64,000 bases of DNA from NCBI RefSeq assembly GCF_030272615.1, contig NC_081409.1:22818260-22882259 (forward strand), written 5' to 3'. Positions 57,757 to 64,000 of this stretch are shown piece by piece. A program made the position numbers and the translations under genes. The stretch comes from Cryptomeria japonica. Taxonomy: Eukaryota; Streptophyta; Pinopsida; Cupressales; Cupressaceae. The notes under the pieces were generated by a model. That model worked only from the letters and a program-made list of their open reading frames with translations, searched no databases and had not been told where the DNA came from. Every line of letters starts with the position of its first letter. Position 1 is the stretch's first letter.

Positions 57757-58378
57757 ATGCCATCGTATGTACTCAACCAGATATTGCACATTGAGTGGGA
57801 GTAGTGAGCAGGTTCCTTGCAAATCTAGGCAAACAACATTGGGAAGTAGTAAAGTGAATTTTGAGGTATCTTAAGGGTACTAGCCATCATTGTTTATGTT
57901 TTGGTAATAATGATGTTGTGCTTAAATGTTACACAGATGCAGATATGCTTGGAGATGTGGACACTAGAAAGTTGACCACTAGTTATCTATATAGTTTTGC
58001 AAGTGTTGTAGTATCTTGGGTGTGTAGACTACAAAAAGTAGTAGCCCTTTCAATAATAGGGGCAGAATACATAGCTGCAATAGAAGCTTGCAAAGAGATG
58101 TTGTGGATTTAGCGATTCCTAAGAGAGTTGGGAACAAAACAAGACAAATACATTGTATTGTGATAGTCAGAGCGCCATCCATTTAACAAAAAACCCAACA
58201 TATCATTCAAAGACCAAGCACATTGATCTAAGGTACCATTGGATTTGACAAGTATTAGAAAAAGGGCATCTCAATATGAAAAAAATCCATACAAATGAAA
58301 AACCCTGTTGATATGCTCACTAAAAATCTACCAAGAGAGAAACATGATCTATGTAGAAATTTGGTACGTCTGGGGTAA
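57757..58378 (+). pseudogene. Element Z RT end and RNase H
   Basis: The frame resumes after GATAT with TQPDIAH and YLKGTSHHCLCFG. RNase H follows: CYTDADMLGDVD (catalytic Asp), the segment GAEYIAAIEACKEMLWI (catalytic Glu), CDSQSAIHL (Asp), HSKTKHIDLRYHWI. The pol stop is at 58376-58378 after NLPREKHDL and LVRLG. At least four stops or shifts are present. Confidence 0.83.
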
Positions 58379-58419
58379 TTTGATGACTATAGTTCTATTG
58401 ACCCCCCTTCATTGGCTTC

Positions 58420-59100
58420 AAGTGGGAGAATGCTATACATATGACATGTGAAGCAAATGAAGTGGCTTCCAACACCGTCCAAACAGTCACTTTATTTGAC
58501 TGAATTCTTCATCACCAACTCTGCATTTACTCCCTCAATTGCCCACAATCTAGAATTTTCTAGCAATTTCTGTATGTATGAACTGAAACAATTGTTGTCA
58601 ACCACTTCTACGGTCCTTCCATTATGACAGAAGTGTGTATAAGCATGTAAAAAGATGTATATATCACTAGCAAATTAATGAATATAGAGGTTTTTTTTTG
58701 GCTTTTGGTTCTGTATGCTTTGTTTATGTCTACCCTGTTGTTTTTGTCAATATCATTCATGTTATCACATACATTCTCCGTGTGAATCATAACAGTTCCA
58801 TGGCAGGAACTAATAACCTTGTCAGCATTTTTATAATTCATGAAATCGTTAAATGTCCAAAATATAACATTGTGAGTTCGTTCAAAGGTTCAAGAACCTA
58901 TCGAAATATCAAAATGCATTTTATTGGTATTTTTTTTGGTTCCTTGAACCAACCCACCCCCGACATATCACTGGTCAGGCAGTTCAACAGTTTGTGAATT
59001 CCCTGAATCACCAACACACAGGGATTTGTTTATATAAACCTACTCTTCTCTGCCTTAGTGATGAGCTTACTCTTCATTGTCTTGCTCATACATCCATATT
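58420..59100 (+). repeat. Element Z polypurine tract and start of 3' LTR
   Basis: AAGTGGGAGAA (58420-58430) is the polypurine tract, and the LTR starts TGCTATACATATGAC at 58431. A TATA-like TATATAAAC is at 59031-59039. I could not locate the end of the LTR, because no matching 5' LTR is in the window. Confidence 0.65.
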
Positions 59101-61100
59101 AGACTATAGTTTCTCTGACCCAAGCCACGTGAATGAAGGAAGCTTACATAAGGATGTGTAATATGTTTCTGGCATTGGATAACGACATGAATGGGTCATT
59201 GAGAAAACAAGAACTTTCGGATTATGCTGACGGGGCCCTCACTGATATTCAATATGAATAAGTTTAAAATGAGCATGGTTGTTATCGTATAAGTTAAGGA
59301 AAAGGCTCGTCAATTGATTTTGAAAGCTTTCATGACTTTGTTTTGGATACACAGAAAGTCTCAACATATCTCTTTCACTGTCTTGATCTCAATGGCAGAA
59401 GATTCCTCACAATGCTAGATATTCATACCATGTTCAAGGATTCGCATTCGAATATTATTTTGCATTCCACATCTTTTGACACTATTGCCTTTTGAAAATA
59501 AAAATATATGTGAGTTTTGTCGATTCTTCAATGGTGGATTGAATTTTTTATGTGTCTTTACTGAAATCATTTTATTTTATTTGAATTGGGATTGATTTTG
59601 GATGATTTGTATATTGGGAGAAAGTAGACTCCATTTTCATTTTTAGTTTAAACTATTCTAAGATTATATTCAACAATTTATCTCAATTTTTATGCATTAA
59701 TTTTTATGTTGTATTGAAATAGTGTTTTATCGTGATGCATGTAGGATTTGAGTGTCCATGGAGAAGAAATGAATTGGTAGACATTCCTTGTGTGTTTCAC
59801 TTGTATCAAGATGAGTATTCATACTTAGGTCCTCAAAGCTACACCTTCATGCCATTGTGATGATACTCCTTGTATATCTCTAGGATCCTTTTGATTGTTG
59901 GACCTTGTATCCAATGTGAGATCCATTTCTAGTATGTACATGGGGTTGGTTGAGACCTTGGTGTTTTATGTTCATGCTTATGTCATATGCTACTCTTGTT
60001 GATATGTATGCCACATAATGAGGAATACCTCTTATGCTTCTTATGGTGATGATTTCCCTTGAATGTGTTTATGCTTGGCATGGTTGATTATTCTTGTTGG
60101 CATGCATGTCATGGTGTCTTATCGTTCTTGTTGTGTAATGGATGTTACAATGGTGTTTTATTGGGTGTTCTTTTTGTAAGCCCTACTCCCCTTGTTTTGC
60201 ATGAGTATGTGTTCTTGTGCCCAAGTGACTATCTCCTAGCATGGTGTCACAAACCTATAGATGCCAATTGGTTGGGTGGAATAGATACACCATTGGAGAT
60301 TAAGTAGAGATTCTCTACTCTATACCTTTAGTTTCTCATTATTACGATATGTTGTAAAATATAAAGTTTAAGATATTTGGATCCTCCATTGTAGTTGTAG
60401 TAATATTCATTGTATCTTTATGAATTGGAGTGTGATCCTTAGATGTTGGAAAGTATATTTTATCTTGTAATTTTTCTATAAACTCATTTAATTGTTTATT
60501 GTAATTTTTGTGAGTAGGATTTGTGAGATGTTTGTTTTTACTACATATTTGTACTTTTATATAATTTATGATGTGGGTTATGTTTCATTTATTTTTAGAA
60601 TAAAATACTTAAAGAAAATGATTTATTGTTATCATTTGGTATTTTCCACGCCTCTTCTTGTGAGGGTGTTGGTATATTTGTAACATTCAAATCTTAATTG
60701 CTATGCATGTTTGTATTAAATTATTATATATTATAATCATGTTTATGGATTTTTGTAAGTGAATATATATTATATTATCATAATGATTGAATTATCTAAT
60801 ATTTATTTCCACCCATCTCAATTTTGGTGTTGAATGAGCATTGCATTTTGTATCAATTTTCTCATATTTGAGCTTTATAGTTCCATTCCTTGCATTAGAA
60901 GCTAGTGTAGCCTTATGTATTATTCTTGGGATTTGCTCCTTTGGGGCTCTCTCTTGTGGACAAGTTAATATCCAAATTTTCTTAATTTTTTCTTGAACCA
61001 TTTCATAATAGGTTTTAAATCAAGAAAGTCATTGCTTGTTGAGTGTGAAATTTGAGCTTGATAGTTTTTTGTGGCTTAGAGCATTTTTGTTTTTTGTCTG
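59101..61100. other. AT-rich intergenic DNA, nothing recognised
   Basis: It may include the end of the element Z LTR at its left. Short open frames (for example 60059-60307) have no family signature. I see no RNA gene or tandem array. Confidence 0.5.
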
Positions 61101-62060
61101 TGTTGGGGTGTCAAAATTTTAATGTCTAATACTAGAGTGTTGGGGGTATCATACTTAGGAGTCCAATATCTAGTAGGATTGACAATATTAACCTTGCAAT
61201 CCTATGACTATGCATATTAACTTTAATATTTAATAGTCAATTATTATTTTATGTAACTCCAAGAGTCATAGAAGAGGAACTTCTATGTTCCAAACAAGGA
61301 GAATTTTCTTTGTAATAAATATTATTTTCTAAACACTTTGAATATTCTTTGCAAGGTGACATTGAGTGGGGAAGCCTAATAAGGCAAATAATAGGACATT
61401 TAGTCACTTAGAATGAAGTGGAAGAGAATCTCACTATTTATAATGGTGTAAGAAGCATCTATGATAATGTAAGAGGTCTATGAATCATCTTGTACTATGT
61501 GTAAGAAGTGGGCATCCTTTATTGGACATAAGGAATTGTTAATTTGTCTTTTAGTGGGTTGTTTTTGTCCTTAAGTAAAGTTGGATGACCAAGCTCATGT
61601 AAAAATTAATAATTTTTTAGAGAGATTCTTGTAACTCTCTAAATAACTTCATGAGGTATCTTTTGCATGTAGACCACTTGGCTCATAGATTAATTCCATG
61701 GTATTGGAAACCATTTATGGTTTTTGATATATTATTGTTGGCTATGTATTGGAGTTTAGAATAGGAGAAAAATAAGTTGTTTTGCAAGTTGATGAAGTAA
61801 CAAAGTGATGCAAAACTTTAGAGAGAGAATTTGTATTGATGTAACTCTACTGAAGGATTAATACAAGCTTTGGATCTCTTTGGGTGTGGGGTTTTTTCCT
61901 ACAAGGGTTTCTCCATGTATACCTTGTGTAATACTTTGCATATCTTGTTTGATTATTTTTATTTTCATCTATGATTTATCATTGTTGTGTAATTGGATGC
62001 TTTGAGTTGCAACCTACTTTCACTTGTAAGTTATACATTATTTCTACAATACTAATGCAC
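61101..62060 (+). mobile_element. Possible decayed LTR remnant
   Basis: The stretch at 61855-61990 (TTAATACAAG, GGGTTTTTTCCTACAAGGG, TATACCTTGTGTAATACTTTGC) resembles in order the 3' part of the element A LTR (AATACATGG, GTTTTTCCCTCATGAGGG, TATATCTTGTGTCATC). No clean ends or target duplication were found. Confidence 0.3.
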
Positions 62061-63226
62061 TATGTATCAAACTTTAGAGAATTCCAATACTAGGGAGTTA
62101 GGGAATTTGACATTAGGAAAGTTTGATACTAGTGTATTTTGTATTGGAGTTTGAGAGAACTTTGATATCATTCTTGAGAGATGTTCAATACTATATCAAT
62201 CTACGGAAGTCTAATGCAATATAGGAACTTTTGGGCATGCAGATATCTTATCAGGGGTCAAAGGTGTGAGTCTTGATAAAAAAACATATACATTTTGTTA
62301 GCGGCCTTTTTTGTTTTTTATATCCTAGTTGAATTTGGAGGGTGATGGTATGAGATGATTGGAGGATGGTATGATGTTATGGGGGATTTCTAAATCTTCC
62401 CCGTGCTTTTTTTTTTGTATAAATCATGATATTTTATCTCATGATGTTTTTAAGTCTTCCACTTATGTTGACATGGGTTATGAAATTGTGTGTGGCATGA
62501 GTGTCATCACATGTTATGACATTTTAAGCATATATTAGTGTTGTGTGGCTTGGTTAATGCCACTTTTGTATTATAAAAAAATTCAAGTTGGTCTATGTTT
62601 TATCCTTTAATGTCCTAGGTGTGTGGCTTGGGGGATTACATCAATTCCCTTGATGGATGGGATTATTTGTCACCTATATCTTATTGGTCTCCTTGATATA
62701 TAGTAATTAGGTGTCACAAATCTTTCAACAAGATATATTCACTTGGTAGTTTTTCTCTTACAATAGGGTTAGTTCTTTAGTTTGCTTCTCTCATCCATGA
62801 AACTTTTTAGCTTGACTTGTGCATGTCCAAAGTCTATAAATTGTAGTCCAAAAGAGCAAACATCAAATGGAAAGCGAAAATTCTCATGGCTCTACTCAGA
62901 CTTATTTTACATCAACTCTAAAGAAACAAGTAGATAGAAAAGGCCAAAAGTATCAATAAAAAGAGAAAATGCACTTTTTGCGTATTCCAAATGATTGAAA
63001 TAGAGAAACACTTTATTTTAAAATATGAACATATAATAACATTCCACTATAAAAACAAATATTTTAATAACAGACTCATTACAAAATTTCCTTTATGAAA
63101 AGAAAGTTGAATTTTTTAATCAAAATAATTAACAAAAATCAAACACTGGAAACTAAATAAAAAACCTTAATTATTTACAAAATCAAAATGCCACCTTTGA
63201 CCCCATAAAACTTAGAAACCCACTAG
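62061..63226. other. AT-rich intergenic DNA between repeats and host gene
   Basis: I see no coding sequence or repeat with definable ends. The right end approaches the 3' side of the YSL gene. Confidence 0.5.
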
Positions 63227-63232
63227 TTTATT
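63227..63232 (-). terminator. Candidate polyadenylation signal of the YSL gene
   Basis: Minus-strand AATAAA about 310 bp past the stop codon. Plant signals are loose, so this is only a candidate. Confidence 0.3.
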
Positions 63233-63540
63233 ATATTAGAAATATGGTATTTTCTCTGTAAATAATTTAAAATGCTACTGGCAAAAGTCTTGAAGTTTTT
63301 GCAAGAAGCATTCTAAATTACTCTCCTCCATTCAACCATTTTAGCATATGTTATTATGCTGTGCTTACATTAATTTAGTCACTGGAAAAACCGGAAAGGA
63401 AGTTTTCAAGCATGTACCTCCTAATCAGGGCAAGCAAAAGTATCTGTAAAAAAGCGTGGAAGTCAGAATACCTAGCAAATCCTATATTCTGTATAAAGGC
63501 AACCCTCTGAGATTATCCCAGAAAACTGTACCATCTTTGT

Positions 63541-64000
63541 TTAGGCAATGGGGGTGGACAAAAAATTCATACACATTGGAGGCTTCACTTTGGTGAGAGC
63601 TAAAATAGAGGAAGGGAAAAGCCACAGACCGTCGCCACATATAAGTCCAGATGCCATGGCAGGGACAAGCATGTCCGCCTTTTTACGATTCAGGCGTTGC
63701 CATGCATATACAATCACTGTTCCCACACACATATCAATGGCGAAGTAGGCCCCCACAAGGAATGGAACGGCCATAGCCATCGGCAGAGGAATGTACTGAG
63801 AAACGCTCTTTCGCACCCGATCTCGAACAGCATTGATCATAAATGCCAAAGCAAAGGCACCGCAACAGATTTGTAAACAATGCTTTGGAAGTGCAGAGAA
63901 ACCTTCCACCCCTAAAATGGCCATGTTTCTGTAAATGAGAGCATAGGGAGCTTTGTATCCTCCATCAGGGTTCCCCACATCGAATGCGTTGTAGAATAGC
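63541..64000 (-). CDS. YSL: YSL-type metal-nicotianamine transporter, C-terminal exon (cut by window edge)
   Basis: Minus-strand reading from the window edge to TAA at 63541-63543 gives about 152 residues without a stop. The YSL signature is clear: [20 protein letters not shown], then [33 protein letters not shown] and [20 protein letters not shown]. Three hydrophobic membrane segments (near 63870, 63760 and 63620) match the end of the OPT fold. YSL proteins move iron, zinc, copper or manganese bound to nicotianamine or phytosiderophores across cell membranes in plants. The frame is open to the edge, so the start and upstream exons lie beyond 64000. No intron is seen here. The specific paralogue and metal cannot be told from this part. 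Confidence 0.9.
   Translation of the reverse strand, partial: LFYNAFDVGNPDGGYKAPYALIYRNMAILGVEGFSALPKHCLQICCGAFALAFMINAVRDRVRKSVSQYIPLPMAMAVPFLVGAYFAIDMCVGTVIVYAWQRLNRKKADMLVPAMASGLICGDGLWLFPSSILALTKVKPPMCMNFLSTPIA

Larger units (their letters stand above)
1..59100 (+). mobile_element. Element Z: decayed Ty1/copia retrotransposon, host of the whole nest
   Basis: The fragments 1-785, 37976-39178, 54334-56010 and 57752 to about 59100 read in order as one copia element on the + strand: gag, zinc knuckle, protease, integrase, reverse transcriptase, RNase H, polypurine tract and the start of a 3' LTR. Each break lies exactly at a target-site duplication of an inserted element, and coding sequence resumes across each one. 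Its 5' LTR is not recognisable in the window. Bases 1-292 look like untranslated leader. Many stops and frameshifts make it dead and the oldest layer. The right end is approximate because the end of the 3' LTR could not be fixed. Confidence 0.85.

Noticed and set aside
63548-63748. Plus-strand frame opposite the YSL exon
   Set aside because: It is the antisense shadow of a clearly recognised transporter exon.

Overview
This window is plant nuclear DNA and is almost entirely repeats. The only host gene I can support is the 3' part of a YSL-type (yellow stripe-like, OPT superfamily) metal-nicotianamine transporter, on the minus strand and cut by the right edge (63541-64000). Everything from position 1 to about 59 kb is one stack of LTR retrotransposons nested inside each other. 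A stack this deep, with long LTRs and decayed elements, suggests a land plant with a very large genome. A conifer or other gymnosperm is my best guess, but that is inference.

Nesting, from exact target-site duplications (TSDs) I could read. The oldest layer is a decayed Ty1/copia element Z (+ strand), cut by three insertions. (1) Element A, 786-37975, TSD CACTT, has 0.7 kb LTRs and no recognisable coding sequence of its own. (2) Element F, 39179-54333, TSD GTTCC, is a Ty3/gypsy element of Tat/Ogre type with 3.4 and 4.4 kb LTRs. (3) Solo LTR G, 56011-57751, TSD GATAT, itself contains solo LTR H, 56627-57015, TSD TCATG. Element A was in turn hit by a probable solo LTR (3570-5284), by copia element B (5338-11772, minus, TSD GTTCA), by a solo LTR (12000-13200, TSD CACAT), by a giant LTR-like unit E (about 14522-21188) and by non-autonomous element C (21243-36751, minus, TSD ATTAC). 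C was then split by D (27236-34721, plus, TSD CTTTA), a sister of B.

The genes do not form an operon or pathway. They are gag, protease, integrase, reverse transcriptase and RNase H modules in different states of decay. B and D are copia elements that look like Sireviruses. C shares their primer-binding site, polypurine-tract cluster and LTR 3' motif but carries two unrelated ORFs in place of pol, so it may have been mobilised by B/D-type elements. F carries protease, an archaeal-type RNase H, reverse transcriptase, a degenerate second RNase H and integrase.

Most unusual points: (i) unit E looks like one 6.7 kb LTR holding a 1,221-codon reading frame, broken only by stop codons; (ii) the LTRs of E and F both carry arrays of a roughly 70 bp module with two boxes whose starts lie 52-54 bp apart in nearly all readable copies; (iii) C is a structurally complete non-autonomous element with a coiled-coil/zinc-knuckle ORF and a second ORF of unknown family; (iv) F has an RNase H domain upstream of its reverse transcriptase.

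From about 59.2 to 63.2 kb is AT-rich DNA with no supportable gene and one faint LTR-like remnant.
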